From Acetobacterium woodii (GTDB taxonomy: Bacteria; Bacillota; Clostridia; Eubacteriales; Eubacteriaceae), in NCBI GenBank assembly GCA_016213825.1, contig JACQZP010000021.1:393109-457108 (forward strand): a stretch of 64,000 nt of DNA. The letters run 5' to 3'. The stretch's first letter is position 1. The number at the start of each line of letters is the position of its first letter. A program made the translations under genes and the position numbers. Under the pieces are notes generated by a model. The model made no database searches. It was not told the origin of the DNA and was given only the letters and a program-made list of their open reading frames with translations. Shown here in pieces: positions 17,738 to 27,801 of the stretch.

Positions 17738-18319
17738 TTATAATACTCTCTCGATGTGTTCCCAAACTTCTTCTTTCCCGAGTTTCGTTTCAGCAGAAAA
17801 CAGAATCACTTCACGGTCACTTCTTAGATTTAAGGCTCTGGCAATATGACTAATTGATTTTTTCTGATTTGTTTTCGAAATCTTGTCGGCTTTCGTGCCA
17901 ATAATCATCGGATTCAAGCCATAGTGTACCAACCATTCATACATCAACAGATCATCTTCCGAAGGATCATGTCGAGAGTCAATCAGTTGAAAAATCATCA
18001 CAACATTTTCACGATTTCTGAGATACTTCTCAATCATTTTTCCCCATTTTTCCCGCTCTGTTTTCGATGCCTTAGCATATCCATAGCCGGGCATATCGAC
18101 AAAATGAAATAGTTCATTGATCCGATAAAAATTCATCGTTTGAGTTTTTCCCGGTTGGGAACTGGTTCGTGCCAGACTTCGACGTTCAATCAAGGTATTG
18201 ACAAAAGTTGATTTCCCAACGTTTGAACGCCCCAGCAAGACTATTTCAGGCAGATTGTCATCAGGATACTGAGCTTCCGCCACCGCACTGATAACAATCT
18301 CCGCTTTTGTTACTTTCAT
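17738..18319 (-). CDS. engB: ribosome-biogenesis GTPase EngB (YsxC/YihA)
   Basis: A 193-residue GTPase with G1 GRSNVGKST (about residues 31-39), G3 DMPGYG, G4 TKAD and the family N-terminus. EngB assists late assembly of the 50S ribosomal subunit and is essential in most bacteria studied. It follows lon by 38 nt; lon-engB linkage is conserved in Firmicutes. Length and motifs are complete. Confidence 0.95.
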   Translation of the reverse strand: MKVTKAEIVISAVAEAQYPDDNLPEIVLLGRSNVGKSTFVNTLIERRSLARTSSQPGKTQTMNFYRINELFHFVDMPGYGYAKASKTEREKWGKMIEKYLRNRENVVMIFQLIDSRHDPSEDDLLMYEWLVHYGLNPMIIGTKADKISKTNQKKSISHIARALNLRSDREVILFSAETKLGKEEVWEHIERVL

Positions 18320-18357
18320 TTAACTATCTCCATTTTCTGAGAGTTTGGTCACTGACT

Positions 18358-20742
18358 CTATTGTAGTTGCTTAAAGACAATCTCTGTGACCTCGCTCATT
18401 TTTGAAACAGACTGAATATGTAAAGCCTCCAATACAACACTTGGAACATCTTCCAGGTCTTTTTCATTTTCTTTTGGCAAAATAATTTCTTTAATACCGG
18501 CGCGATGAGCAGCTGTTAGTTTTTCACGAAGTCCGCCAATTGGCAAAACTCGACCACTTAAGGTTATTTCCCCGGTCATGGCCAGGTTTTGAGGAACCGG
18601 GACATTGGTAAGTGATGAAATAAGCGCCGTTGTGACAGTAATCCCTGCTGAAGGGCCATCTTTAGGTACTGCCCCTTCAGGCACATGTAAATGGATATCT
18701 TTCTTTGAGTAAAAATCAGATTCGATCCCCAGCACGCTTGCCTGAGAGCGAATGTAACTGATTCCAGCTCGCACTGACTCTTTCATGACATCACCCAACT
18801 GGCCGGTGATTTCAATTTTTCCAGTTCCATCAACAACAATCACTTCGATTTGCAGGGTATCGCCCCCAACCGGTGTCCAGGCCAGACCATTGACCAGACC
18901 CACTTCCTTTTTATCTCCCACGGTATCAAAGGAATAGCGATGTTTTCCGAGGAATTTTTCCAGATTTTTCTGGGTAATGCTAATGCTTTTTTTCTTATTT
19001 TCAACAATTTCTTTGGCCGCTACCCGGCAAATTTGAGCAATTTTTCGTTCCAGTTCTCGCACACCGGATTCTCTGGTATAATACTCGATGGTATTTTTTA
19101 TCACCGCTTCACTGAACTTACAGGTTGATTTTTTGAGCCCATGGATTTCCAATTGCTTGGGAATCAGGTAACGTTGAGCAATTTCAACCTTTTCACTTTC
19201 AACATAGCCGTTAACATCAATGATTTCCATTCGATCTAGCAACGGTCTTGGAATTGTCGACAACGAGTTAGCAGTGGTTAAAAACAATACCTGAGATAAA
19301 TCAAATGGCAGTTCCAAATAGTGATCCGTAAAGGTATTATTCTGTTCAGGATCTAAAACTTCCAGCAGTGCTGAGGCCGGATCGCCATTAAAATCTTGGC
19401 CTAATTTATCAATTTCATCCAACAAAAATAGTGGGTTTCTGGTTCCGCATTTTTTAATGTTGTAAATAATCCGTCCTGGGATCGCCCCAATATAGGTGCG
19501 GCGATGCCCTCTGATCTCGGCTTCATCGCGCATTCCACCCAAAGACATTCTCACATATTTACGATTCAAGGCTCGGGCGATGGATTTTGCAATGGATGTT
19601 TTACCAACCCCCGGAGGTCCAACTAGACAAATTATGGGTGATTTCAAACTTTTTGAAAGTTGCAAAACCGAAATGTACTCGAGAATACGTTCCTTTACCT
19701 TCTTTAATGCATAATGATCTTCATCTAATATTTTTCTGGCTACTGAAACATCGATGGTTTCTTCGGTCAAGGTATTCCAGGGAAGATCTAATATCCATTC
19801 TACATAAGTCTGAATGAGGCCAGCTTCCGAAGAGCCCTGCGGGACTTTTACCAATCGATTGAGCTCTCCTGATACCTTGTCCCGAACTTCATCGGGCACA
19901 TCCAGGGCTGCCAAACGTTCCCGGTAGACGTCCAGTTCATTTTGAACATCACCTTCACCCAATTCATTCTGAATAACTTTTATCTGTTCTCGTAGATAAT
20001 ATTCGCGCTGATGCTTGTACATCTCACTGCGAACTTTCTCGTCGATATTGTGTTCGATTTTAATCATTTCCACTTCTTCGACTAAGATTTCGTAGGTGAG
20101 CACTAAACGTTTATTCACATCGGTTTCCTGAATTAAACGTTGACTATCTTCCAAATCAAGGAACAAGTTTGCACCAATGATGTCGATCAGCTGATCAGGG
20201 TCTTCCAAAGAATCCATTGCTAGAATCAGATCGGTGGCAACTTTTCGTGTTACATTCATGTAATTAGCAAATGATTCGCGAATCATTCGTATTAATGTAC
20301 GATTTTCTTTGGTGTCATAATAGACAGATCGGACCGGTTTAGTCGTTACTAAAAAGTATGGATCCAGACTTTCAAATTCAGCAATTTCACGTCTTTCCTG
20401 TACTTCTACTAAAACCCGGACAAGATTATCCGGCATTTTTAATAGCTGTTTGACCTTGACCTTACAACCAATATTATAGAAATCATCTGGAGTGATGTCT
20501 TCCTTAATCACTTCTTTTTGGGTAACCAAAAACGCCATTTGATCTCTTTCCATGGCGGCTTCCAAAGCTTTTACAGATTTCTCCCGGCCAACATCAAAAT
20601 GAACCACCATGCCTGGAAACACACTCATCCCACGAAGTGGTATTAGTGGTAAGGTTTCTTTTTCCTGAACAAATAATTCCGGTTCAGTCAGTCCTATATG
20701 GTCGGTGTTTTCTTCTGGAATTTCTTTTTTTTCGATACTCAA
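18358..20742 (-). CDS. lon: ATP-dependent Lon protease (LonA type), copy 1
   Basis: A LonA of about 794 residues with N-terminal LON substrate domain, coiled-coil, AAA+ domain with Walker [10 protein letters not shown] (about 374) and a proteolytic domain with the Ser-Lys dyad: Ser in PKDGPSAG (about 698) and Lys in GGLREK (about 741). It degrades misfolded and regulatory proteins in the cytosol. The frame also has a TTG at 20751, but AAGGAG would touch it; TTG 20742 gives 9 nt spacing, so I prefer it. It lies in the conserved tig-clpP-clpX-lon-engB block. A second complete LonA is encoded at 41332-43719. Confidence 0.95.
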   Translation of the reverse strand: MSIEKKEIPEENTDHIGLTEPELFVQEKETLPLIPLRGMSVFPGMVVHFDVGREKSVKALEAAMERDQMAFLVTQKEVIKEDITPDDFYNIGCKVKVKQLLKMPDNLVRVLVEVQERREIAEFESLDPYFLVTTKPVRSVYYDTKENRTLIRMIRESFANYMNVTRKVATDLILAMDSLEDPDQLIDIIGANLFLDLEDSQRLIQETDVNKRLVLTYEILVEEVEMIKIEHNIDEKVRSEMYKHQREYYLREQIKVIQNELGEGDVQNELDVYRERLAALDVPDEVRDKVSGELNRLVKVPQGSSEAGLIQTYVEWILDLPWNTLTEETIDVSVARKILDEDHYALKKVKERILEYISVLQLSKSLKSPIICLVGPPGVGKTSIAKSIARALNRKYVRMSLGGMRDEAEIRGHRRTYIGAIPGRIIYNIKKCGTRNPLFLLDEIDKLGQDFNGDPASALLEVLDPEQNNTFTDHYLELPFDLSQVLFLTTANSLSTIPRPLLDRMEIIDVNGYVESEKVEIAQRYLIPKQLEIHGLKKSTCKFSEAVIKNTIEYYTRESGVRELERKIAQICRVAAKEIVENKKKSISITQKNLEKFLGKHRYSFDTVGDKKEVGLVNGLAWTPVGGDTLQIEVIVVDGTGKIEITGQLGDVMKESVRAGISYIRSQASVLGIESDFYSKKDIHLHVPEGAVPKDGPSAGITVTTALISSLTNVPVPQNLAMTGEITLSGRVLPIGGLREKLTAAHRAGIKEIILPKENEKDLEDVPSVVLEALHIQSVSKMSEVTEIVFKQLQ

Positions 20743-20830
20743 CTTAATCAACTCCTTACCTCTTTTTTATGAATAGTAATATGCTTTTTAGATATAATTT
20801 AATTGCTTTTTTGTATATACCCAATTTTTT

Positions 20831-20900
20831 AAAAAAAGCCGCACAAAAATTTCAAATACACGGTATCAGATACCAAAGAGTAGTTTGACTTTTGAACGGC
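20831..20900 (-). terminator. branched terminator-like structure between clpX and lon
   Basis: On the minus strand GCCG...CGGC (20897-20900 with 20838-20841) and CAAAA/TTTTTG segments form an interrupted long stem that ends in seven Ts. It encloses a small perfect hairpin GGTATC/GATACC. It probably terminates clpX transcription or attenuates read-through into lon. Confidence 0.55.
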
Positions 20901-20913
20901 CATAAAGTAAAAG

Positions 20914-22185
20914 TTATGATACTACATCATTTTTTTCATCTTTGCAATCATTTTTCTGCCCTAAAATCATAATCGGTTCAACTTGTTTCTCAACAACTTC
21001 TTTGGTAATGATTACTTTTTCAATATTTTCATTCGAGGGCACTTCAAACATAATATCAAGCATAATATTCTCAATGATTCCACGGAGACCTCTGGCGCCA
21101 GTTTTGGTGTCCAGTGCTTTTTTTGCAATGGCTACTAAGGCATCCTGGTGGAATTCCAACTCTACGCCTTCAATTCTAAACATTTTAATATATTGTTTTA
21201 CCAGGGCGTTTCTTGGCTCAGTCAAAATTTGAATGAGGGCCTCCTCGTCCAGATGTTCAAGTGAGGCAATCACTGGAATTCGTCCAATAAATTCAGGAAT
21301 CAGGCCGTATTTCAACAAATCCTGGGGTTGAACAGAACTGAGATTGTCATCTTCAATTTTTTCCTTGGTGCTGCGGATATCTGCGCCAAATCCCATTGAG
21401 CTTTTTTCAGTCCGTTGTTCAATGACTTTGTCCATCCCATCAAAAGCTCCACCGCAAATAAATAAAATATTATTGGTGTTGATCTGAATAAAATCCTGAT
21501 GGGGATGCTTACGGCCGCCCTGAGGTGGTACATTAGCAACGGTGCCTTCCAAAATTTTCAAAAGCGCCTGTTGCACACCTTCCCCACTGACATCACGGGT
21601 AATTGAAGGATTGTCCCCTTTTCGGGCTATTTTATCGATCTCATCAATGTAGATAATTCCTTTTTCAGCTTTAGCGACATCAAAATTGGCTGCCTGTAAC
21701 AGTTTTAGCAGAATGTTTTCGACATCCTCGCCAACATAGCCGGCTTCAGTTAATGAAGTCGCATCAGCAATCGCAAAAGGAACATTTAAAACCCGGGCTA
21801 AAGTCTGTGCCAGTAAGGTTTTTCCCGATCCAGTTGGTCCGATCAAAAGAATATTGCTTTTTTGCAGTTCTACTTCGGCATCAGTTTCATCCATTGATGT
21901 GATTCGTTTGTAATGATTGTAAACAGCCACCGCTAACGCACGTTTTGCCCGGTTCTGAGCAATAACATATTCACTGAGTTTTTGCTTGATCTCCTTTGGT
22001 TTTGGGACATCGTCAAAGACGATATCATCCGGCATGCTGTCGACATCCATGATTTCTTCACAGAGTTCGATACATTCATTGCAAATATAGACCCCTGGTC
22101 CTGCAACCATTCGTTTCACCTGAGATTGGCTTTTACCACAAAAGGAACAACGAGCATTCTCGATGCTATCTTCATTTCTTGCCAT
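20914..22185 (-). CDS. clpX: ATP-dependent Clp protease ATP-binding subunit ClpX
   Basis: A 423-residue AAA+ unfoldase. It has an N-terminal zinc domain CSFCGK...CNECIELC, Walker A GPTGSGKT, Walker [11 protein letters not shown] and the ClpP-contacting IGF-type loop segment (MGFGAD near FGADI). It recognises and unfolds tagged substrates and feeds them to ClpP. It lies 11 nt after clpP, so the two subunits are co-transcribed. All key residues are visible. Confidence 0.96.
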   Translation of the reverse strand: MARNEDSIENARCSFCGKSQSQVKRMVAGPGVYICNECIELCEEIMDVDSMPDDIVFDDVPKPKEIKQKLSEYVIAQNRAKRALAVAVYNHYKRITSMDETDAEVELQKSNILLIGPTGSGKTLLAQTLARVLNVPFAIADATSLTEAGYVGEDVENILLKLLQAANFDVAKAEKGIIYIDEIDKIARKGDNPSITRDVSGEGVQQALLKILEGTVANVPPQGGRKHPHQDFIQINTNNILFICGGAFDGMDKVIEQRTEKSSMGFGADIRSTKEKIEDDNLSSVQPQDLLKYGLIPEFIGRIPVIASLEHLDEEALIQILTEPRNALVKQYIKMFRIEGVELEFHQDALVAIAKKALDTKTGARGLRGIIENIMLDIMFEVPSNENIEKVIITKEVVEKQVEPIMILGQKNDCKDEKNDVVS

Positions 22186-22196
22186 TTTTAAGCCTC

Positions 22197-22814
22197 CTAT
22201 CTCGACACAATGATCTCATCAATCAATCCGTAGGCCTTCGCTTCGTCAGGATCCATAAAATTATCGCGATCAGTATCCTTAGCAATTGTTTCCAGGGGTT
22301 GACCTGTTTGCTCGCTCAGGATTAAATTTAATTTTTCTCGTGTTTTGATCAGACGTTTTGCATAAATCTCCACATCTGTACTTTGTCCCTGGGCTCCGCC
22401 CAGTGGTTGATGAATCATGATTTCACTGTTTGGCAAAGAAAATCGCTTTCCTTTTTTGCCAGCAGCTAATAAAAACGCACCCATTGATGCTGCCAGTCCC
22501 ACACAAATGGTAGATACATCACAGCGAATATAATTCATGGTGTCGTAGATCGCAAGTCCTGCTGTCACTGATCCACCCGGACTATTAATATAAATCTGAA
22601 TATCTTTCTCTGCATTATCAGCTTCTAGAAAAATCAATTGACCGACAATTAAGGATGAAAGATTTTCGTTAATTTCTCCGTTTAAAAATATGATTCGTTC
22701 TTTCAATAATCTTGAAAACAGATCATAAGATCGCTCACCACGGCCAGTTTGCTCAACGACCATGGGTACCAAATTATTTGTAATTAACGATTGTGTTGTT
22801 TTACTTGTTAGCAT
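22197..22814 (-). CDS. clpP: ATP-dependent Clp protease proteolytic subunit ClpP
   Basis: A 205-residue serine peptidase with the triad Ser110 (GLAASMGAF), His135 (IMIHQPLGG) and Asp184 (TDRDNF). It forms the tetradecameric chamber of ClpXP. The residues before VPMVVEQ form a short propeptide-like leader that is about ten residues longer than in Bacillus and may be processed. It lies between tig and clpX on the same strand. Confidence 0.96.
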   Translation of the reverse strand: MLTSKTTQSLITNNLVPMVVEQTGRGERSYDLFSRLLKERIIFLNGEINENLSSLIVGQLIFLEADNAEKDIQIYINSPGGSVTAGLAIYDTMNYIRCDVSTICVGLAASMGAFLLAAGKKGKRFSLPNSEIMIHQPLGGAQGQSTDVEIYAKRLIKTREKLNLILSEQTGQPLETIAKDTDRDNFMDPDEAKAYGLIDEIIVSR

Positions 22815-22841
22815 GAATACACTTTCCTGCTTTCTTTTTTA

Positions 22842-24140
22842 TTACTCTGAAATTTTAGTAGTTGCCACATCTACCAGCATTTCTACTGTCTTTCTTCTGA
22901 TAATATTCGCTTTGATGTAGTCTAACATTCTTTCCTGAAGTCCTTTTTTATATTCGTCAAAGTCATGACCATAGGCATCTGCAAATACTTTGATTTCTTC
23001 ATCCATTTCTGCTTCGGTTGCTTCTAATGCTTCAACTTCACCGATTTTAGAAAGAACTAATTCGGTTTTGATGTTTCTTTCTGCATCTTCTTTTAAATTT
23101 TCTCTGAAGTCATCCCGATTTACATTGGTGAACTTAAAGTAGTCATCAAGAGAAATTCCCTGTTGTTGCATCTGAGTTTCAAAGTTTTGTAAATTGTTGT
23201 CAACTTCTTCTTCGATCATAAGATACGGCACATCAATTTCAGCATTATTCACCGCAAAATTTACAGCTGCAATTTCTGCCGCTTTTCTCAACTCCGCAGT
23301 TTTGGCATCTTTTAATCGATTTTCAATATCTGCTTTTAATTCAGCTAATGTATCAAATTCACTGGTATCTTTGGCAAAATCATCATCAAGTTCTGGCAAC
23401 TCTTTTTCTTTAATACTTTTAACTGTAACTTTGAAGACAACATCTTTTCCTTTAAGGTTTTCAGCGTGATATTCTTCCGGGAAGCTTACATTAACGGTTG
23501 TTTCAACTCCGATTTTTGCGCCAATTAATTGTTCTTCAAAACCGGGAATAAAGGTACCGCTACCAATCACTAAATCATAATCAGTATCTTTTCCACCAAC
23601 GAAAGGTTCGTCATCCAAAAATCCTTCATAATCAATGGTTGCTGTATGACCGTCTTTTACATCACCAGTTTCTAAGGTAATCAATCGGGCATTTTGATCT
23701 TGCATTTTGGCTAAATCTTCAGCAATTTCTTCCTCAGAAATAATAGCATCCAATGAATCAACTTCAGCCCCTTTGTAGTCACCTAATTTAATCTCTGGTT
23801 TAACGCCAACTTTAACAATAAAAGTTGCACCTTCCTCTTCACTAATCTTTTCAATGTTTTCAAGATCAGGTCGGGTTACCGGTTTAATTTCGGTTTCTTC
23901 CAAAGCGCTTGCGTAAGCTGGTGCAAATGCAAAGTCGATGGCATCTTCCATAAATACATTTTTTCCATAATAGGATTCAACAACGGTTTTGGGAACCTTT
24001 CCTTTTCTAAATCCAGGAACCGAAAAACGTTTTTTATTTTTATCATAGGACTTTTTGACAGCCTTTGAGTAATCCTCCGGACTAATTTCAATTTTTAAGG
24101 TTGCAATATTTTTTTCAATACTTTCTACTGTAGCACTCAT
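22842..24140 (-). CDS. tig: trigger factor
   Basis: A ribosome-associated chaperone of about 432 residues with N-terminal ribosome-binding domain (signature GFRKGKVPK near residue 45), central FKBP-type PPIase domain (about 150-240) and C-terminal chaperone arms rich in charged residues. It binds nascent chains at the exit tunnel. An ATG at 24161 is possible, but GGAGG with 5 nt spacing points to ATG 24140, giving MSATVES. First gene of tig-clpP-clpX, under a near-consensus promoter at 24191-24219. Confidence 0.95.
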   Translation of the reverse strand: MSATVESIEKNIATLKIEISPEDYSKAVKKSYDKNKKRFSVPGFRKGKVPKTVVESYYGKNVFMEDAIDFAFAPAYASALEETEIKPVTRPDLENIEKISEEEGATFIVKVGVKPEIKLGDYKGAEVDSLDAIISEEEIAEDLAKMQDQNARLITLETGDVKDGHTATIDYEGFLDDEPFVGGKDTDYDLVIGSGTFIPGFEEQLIGAKIGVETTVNVSFPEEYHAENLKGKDVVFKVTVKSIKEKELPELDDDFAKDTSEFDTLAELKADIENRLKDAKTAELRKAAEIAAVNFAVNNAEIDVPYLMIEEEVDNNLQNFETQMQQQGISLDDYFKFTNVNRDDFRENLKEDAERNIKTELVLSKIGEVEALEATEAEMDEEIKVFADAYGHDFDEYKKGLQERMLDYIKANIIRRKTVEMLVDVATTKISE

Positions 24141-24190
24141 GTTATCCTCCGTATCTTTCACTATAAATTATATTCACATTCAATTTTAAC

Positions 24191-24219
24191 AGTATATCAT
24201 AGGTATATTTTCATATCAA
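24191..24219 (-). promoter_or_regulatory. sigma-A type promoter of tig
   Basis: On the minus strand: TTGATA (24219-24214), 17-nt spacer, TATACT (24196-24191). This is near consensus and lies about 50 nt upstream of the tig start. No CtsR- or HrcA-type operator is apparent beside it. Confidence 0.75.
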
Positions 24220-24295
24220 GAACCAAAATTAAGGTGTTTAAGAATTATTTATGGGTATATGGGGTCAATTTTTGCAAAGTTGATGCTTTCCCATT

Positions 24296-24325
24296 AAAAA
24301 ACTGCCTCAATTGAGACAGTTTTTT
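24296..24325. terminator. terminator after livF
   Basis: A 12-bp A/T-flanked stem AAAAAACTGCCTCA/TGAGACAGTTTTTT with a short loop. On the minus strand it follows the livF stop directly and ends in TTTTTT. Confidence 0.9.
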
Positions 24326-24328
24326 CAA

Positions 24329-25033
24329 TCAGCCACCTAAATAGGCTTGCTGCACTTCCGGGTTCGCCAGCAGTTCTCTAGCATTTCCAGAAAGTTTTAT
24401 GTATCCGGTTTCCAAAACATAGGCACGGTTGGCAATATGCAGCGCTTTATTCGCATTCTGTTCCACGAGTAATACCGTTGTCCCAGCATCATTAACCGTT
24501 TGAATCATATTAAAGATTTCATCAACCAGTAGTGGTGCCAGCCCCATTGATGGTTCATCCAGTAAAATCAGTTTTGGGCGGGTCATCAGTGCCCGTCCCA
24601 TTGCCAGCATTTGCTGTTCACCACCACTAAGCGTTCCGGCAATTTGCTTGATGCGCTCTTTAAGACGTGGAAAATTCAAAAATATTTTTTCCATGTCTTC
24701 CTGAATCTGATCTTTATCTTTTCGAATGTAAGCACCCATTTGCAGATTTTCATAAACCGTCATATCTGCAAAAATCCGCCGTCCTTCAGGAACGTGAGCG
24801 ATTCCTAGAACGGGTATCTGATGGGCTGGCACCTTACTCAGGTTTTCACCATCAAAGGTAATCATCCCTTCACTTGGCTTTAAGAGTCCGGAAATCGTTT
24901 GAAGAATGGTTGTCTTGCCGGCTCCGTTGGCACCGATCAAGGTGACAATCTCACCCTCATTCACTTCAAAGCTAATTCCCTTAATGGCATGAATTTTTCC
25001 ATAATGTACATTTAAATCTTTTACTTTTAGCAT
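24329..25033 (-). CDS. livF: branched-chain amino-acid ABC transporter ATPase LivF
   Basis: A 234-residue ABC ATPase with Walker A GANGAGKTT, signature LSGGEQQ, Walker B LILLDEPSMGLAP and H-loop region. The order in the operon (after livG, before the terminator) and the GLAP after Walker B match LivF. It pairs with LivG on the inner face of the membrane to energise LivHM. It starts 9 nt after livG. Confidence 0.92.
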   Translation of the reverse strand: MLKVKDLNVHYGKIHAIKGISFEVNEGEIVTLIGANGAGKTTILQTISGLLKPSEGMITFDGENLSKVPAHQIPVLGIAHVPEGRRIFADMTVYENLQMGAYIRKDKDQIQEDMEKIFLNFPRLKERIKQIAGTLSGGEQQMLAMGRALMTRPKLILLDEPSMGLAPLLVDEIFNMIQTVNDAGTTVLLVEQNANKALHIANRAYVLETGYIKLSGNARELLANPEVQQAYLGG

Positions 25034-25042
25034 CGCGGCCTC

Positions 25043-25801
25043 CTAATCTCCTAAATAAGCACGAATAACATCGGGGTTGTTCTTTATCTCATCCGGAGTG
25101 CCTTCTGCAATTGTTTTTCCATAATCCACAACAATAATTCGTTCGCAAATTCCCATAACCAGTTTCATATCATGTTCAATAAGTAACACAGTAATGTCGA
25201 ATTTGTTACGGATAAAATGGATCGTTTCCATGAGCTCAGCTGTTTCGTTTGGATTCATTCCCGCGGCTGGCTCGTCGAGCATCAATACTTTGGGATCCGA
25301 TGCCAAAGCTCTGGCAATTTCCAGCTTTCGTTGCTGACCATAGGGCAGGTTTTTAGCTAAGGTATCGGCATATTCGCCCATGTCAAAAATTTCCAGCAAT
25401 TTCATGCATTCAATCTGAGCTTTTTTCTCACCTTCCCAGAATTTTTTGGTTCGGAACATTCCCTGAATCATATTATACTCAATGAAATTATGATAGGCAA
25501 TTTTTACATTTTCAATGGCGGTTAAGTCTTTAAATAGCCGAATGTTCTGAAAAGTTCGGCTGGCGCCCAGTTTTACTATATCGTGGGGAGTTTTTTTGAT
25601 GATACTCTGATCATTGAGAACAATCTCGCCCATTGTCGGAACATACACCCCAGTTAGCATATTAAAAATGGTAGTTTTTCCAGCTCCATTTGGCCCAATT
25701 AAACCAACTAATTCATTGGAATCCAATTCGAGATTAAATTGGTCCACCGCCGTTAATCCGCCAAATTGCATCGTAATATTTTTTGCTGATAATACCGTCA
25801 T
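25043..25801 (-). CDS. livG: branched-chain amino-acid ABC transporter ATPase LivG
   Basis: A 252-residue ABC ATPase with Walker A GPNGAGKTT, signature LPYGQQRKLEIARAL (LivG-type LSGGQ variant), Walker B VLMLDEPAAGMNP and the LivG insertion between Walker A and the signature. Its start overlaps the end of livM by 4 nt, showing coupling. It works with LivF. Confidence 0.92.
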   Translation of the reverse strand: MTVLSAKNITMQFGGLTAVDQFNLELDSNELVGLIGPNGAGKTTIFNMLTGVYVPTMGEIVLNDQSIIKKTPHDIVKLGASRTFQNIRLFKDLTAIENVKIAYHNFIEYNMIQGMFRTKKFWEGEKKAQIECMKLLEIFDMGEYADTLAKNLPYGQQRKLEIARALASDPKVLMLDEPAAGMNPNETAELMETIHFIRNKFDITVLLIEHDMKLVMGICERIIVVDYGKTIAEGTPDEIKNNPDVIRAYLGD

Positions 25802-26805
25802 GATGCTTCACCCCCTCCAATGGAATTTTTGACATTTTTTCGTTGGATAAGGGATTCAATAAAGGCGGTCAATGAGAATTCTGATCGTCCAAAGATCCCT
25901 TGCGGACGGAAAATCATCATGATAATCAACACCAGTGAATAGACTAATAGACGATATTCAGAAAAACCGCGCAGCATTTCCGGTAAAATGGTTAGCACAA
26001 TCGCTGATATAATCGAGCCGGTTAAACTTCCCAAGCCACCAAGAACGACAATAACAAACATCTCAATTGAAAACATAAAACCAAATTTACTTGGTTCCAA
26101 AAACGATTGATAGTGAGCATAAAGGGCTCCCCCAATGCCGGCAAAGAAAGCTGCGAGTGAGAATGCCAGCACCTTATAACGAGTGGTAGGAATCCCTGCT
26201 GCCTCTGAAGCAATCTCATCTTCTCTAATGGAAATAATCGCTCGCCCTTGTTTTGAGCGGCCTAAGGTGAAAATCAATACCGCCACCAGAATTGTTATCC
26301 AATAAACATTGTTAAAATTGACTAGCCGGGTAATCCCTTTTAAGCCAGCCGCACCACCAGTGGGTCCAAAATTAATAAAGAAGATCCGAATAATTTCAGA
26401 AAACCCAATAGTTACGATTCCCAGGTAATCGCCGCGCAACCGCAGTGTCGGTGTCCCAATCAGGAAACCAAAAATCCCGGCGACGATACCACCCACAATC
26501 ATAGCTAGAATAAGAATTACCAAATGTGGTAGCGGCAAGCCACTATCGACCAAAGCGATTGAAAAACTAGCTGAAGAATAGGCACCAATCGCCATAAAAC
26601 CGGCATGCCCTAATGCCATCTCACCTAAAAATCCGGCGACAATATTCAAACTCATGGCCATGATAATCATAATACAGGTCATAATCGCAATTCCCACAAA
26701 ATAATTATTCATGGTTTTAGTCTGGATTAACACAAAAAAGACGAGGTAGAGAGCGACGATCGCAATTGCATTGATTAAGTATGATTTTTTCTTGTTGTGA
26801 TCCAT
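25798..26805 (-). CDS. livM: branched-chain amino-acid ABC permease LivM
   Basis: A 335-residue polytopic permease with about nine hydrophobic segments. The cytoplasmic coupling loop GRSKQGRAIISIREDEIASEAAGI is the family signature, here seen at about residues 203-226. It forms the membrane channel together with LivH. It lies 3 nt after livH and overlaps livG. Confidence 0.92.
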   Translation of the reverse strand: MDHNKKKSYLINAIAIVALYLVFFVLIQTKTMNNYFVGIAIMTCIMIIMAMSLNIVAGFLGEMALGHAGFMAIGAYSSASFSIALVDSGLPLPHLVILILAMIVGGIVAGIFGFLIGTPTLRLRGDYLGIVTIGFSEIIRIFFINFGPTGGAAGLKGITRLVNFNNVYWITILVAVLIFTLGRSKQGRAIISIREDEIASEAAGIPTTRYKVLAFSLAAFFAGIGGALYAHYQSFLEPSKFGFMFSIEMFVIVVLGGLGSLTGSIISAIVLTILPEMLRGFSEYRLLVYSLVLIIMMIFRPQGIFGRSEFSLTAFIESLIQRKNVKNSIGGGEAS

Positions 26806-26808
26806 TGT

Positions 26809-27687
26809 CTATACCTTCTCTCTCGTATTTTTCCCCAGAATACCGGTTGGTTTGAAAAGCAGAACTACGATCAAAATACCAAAAACAATCGCATCTGCCC
26901 AGGTTGTGGAAAGATATGCTTTTGTCATTGTTTCTACCATCCCGATAATAAATCCACCTAACATGGCTCCGGGAATGATCCCAATTCCACCTAAAACTGC
27001 AGCAATAAATGCTTTAAGCCCAGGCATAACCCCCATCGTTGGATAAACCTGAATATAGGCCACACTGTAAAGCACTCCACCCAATGCGCCTAAAGCAGAA
27101 CCCACAGCGAAGGTTAAAGAAATCGTTCGATTAACATTAATCCCCATCAGAATCGCAGCATCCTTGTCTTCTGATACGGCACGCATGGCACGACCCTGTT
27201 TTGTTTTACGGATATAAAGATCCAGTAAAACCATAAAAAATATAGATAGACCAATGGTAATCAATGTGGTTGAACTGATTTCGATTTCACCAAGTTTATA
27301 AATCGTTTCTGGAAAAATCTTCGGCATAACCTTAGGATCCGGTTTGAAAATAAGCAGTGCCAGGTTTTGTAAAAACAAACTTACACCAATGGCAGTGATC
27401 AGAGCTGACAATCGGGGTGCATTTCTAAGTGGTCGATACGCAATAAATTCGATGGTCACACCAATAATGGCCATAATTACCATTGATGATAAAAGTACCG
27501 CCCAAACCGGTAAATGAAAACTGGTCGCCGCTATGAATGCAAAATATGCGCCAAACATCATGATTTCACCATGGGCAAAATTGATAAGTTTTATAATGCC
27601 ATAAACCATGGTATAACCGATTGCGATGAGCGCATAGATACTCCCTACATTAAGCCCGTTGATCAGCTGTTGCAGAAATAAATTCAC
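26809..27687 (-). CDS. livH: branched-chain amino-acid ABC permease LivH
   Basis: A 292-residue polytopic permease with the LivH N-terminus (QQLINGLNVGSIYALIAIGY), FAHGEIMM and the coupling loop KQGRAMRAVSEDKDAA. It forms the transmembrane pore with LivM. GGAGG lies before the start. It is separated from livK by about 114 nt without a clear strong terminator, so partial read-through from the livK promoter is likely. Confidence 0.92.
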   Translation of the reverse strand: MNLFLQQLINGLNVGSIYALIAIGYTMVYGIIKLINFAHGEIMMFGAYFAFIAATSFHLPVWAVLLSSMVIMAIIGVTIEFIAYRPLRNAPRLSALITAIGVSLFLQNLALLIFKPDPKVMPKIFPETIYKLGEIEISSTTLITIGLSIFFMVLLDLYIRKTKQGRAMRAVSEDKDAAILMGINVNRTISLTFAVGSALGALGGVLYSVAYIQVYPTMGVMPGLKAFIAAVLGGIGIIPGAMLGGFIIGMVETMTKAYLSTTWADAIVFGILIVVLLFKPTGILGKNTREKV

Positions 27688-27801
27688 GATGTATCCTCCT
27701 TTTATAGAATAATCTATTGAAAAACATAAAATGGATATAGAAGAGATTTCCCTCTCCTATATCCCTTGTGTTTTTTTATAATATTGTAATTTTTCTAAAA
27801 A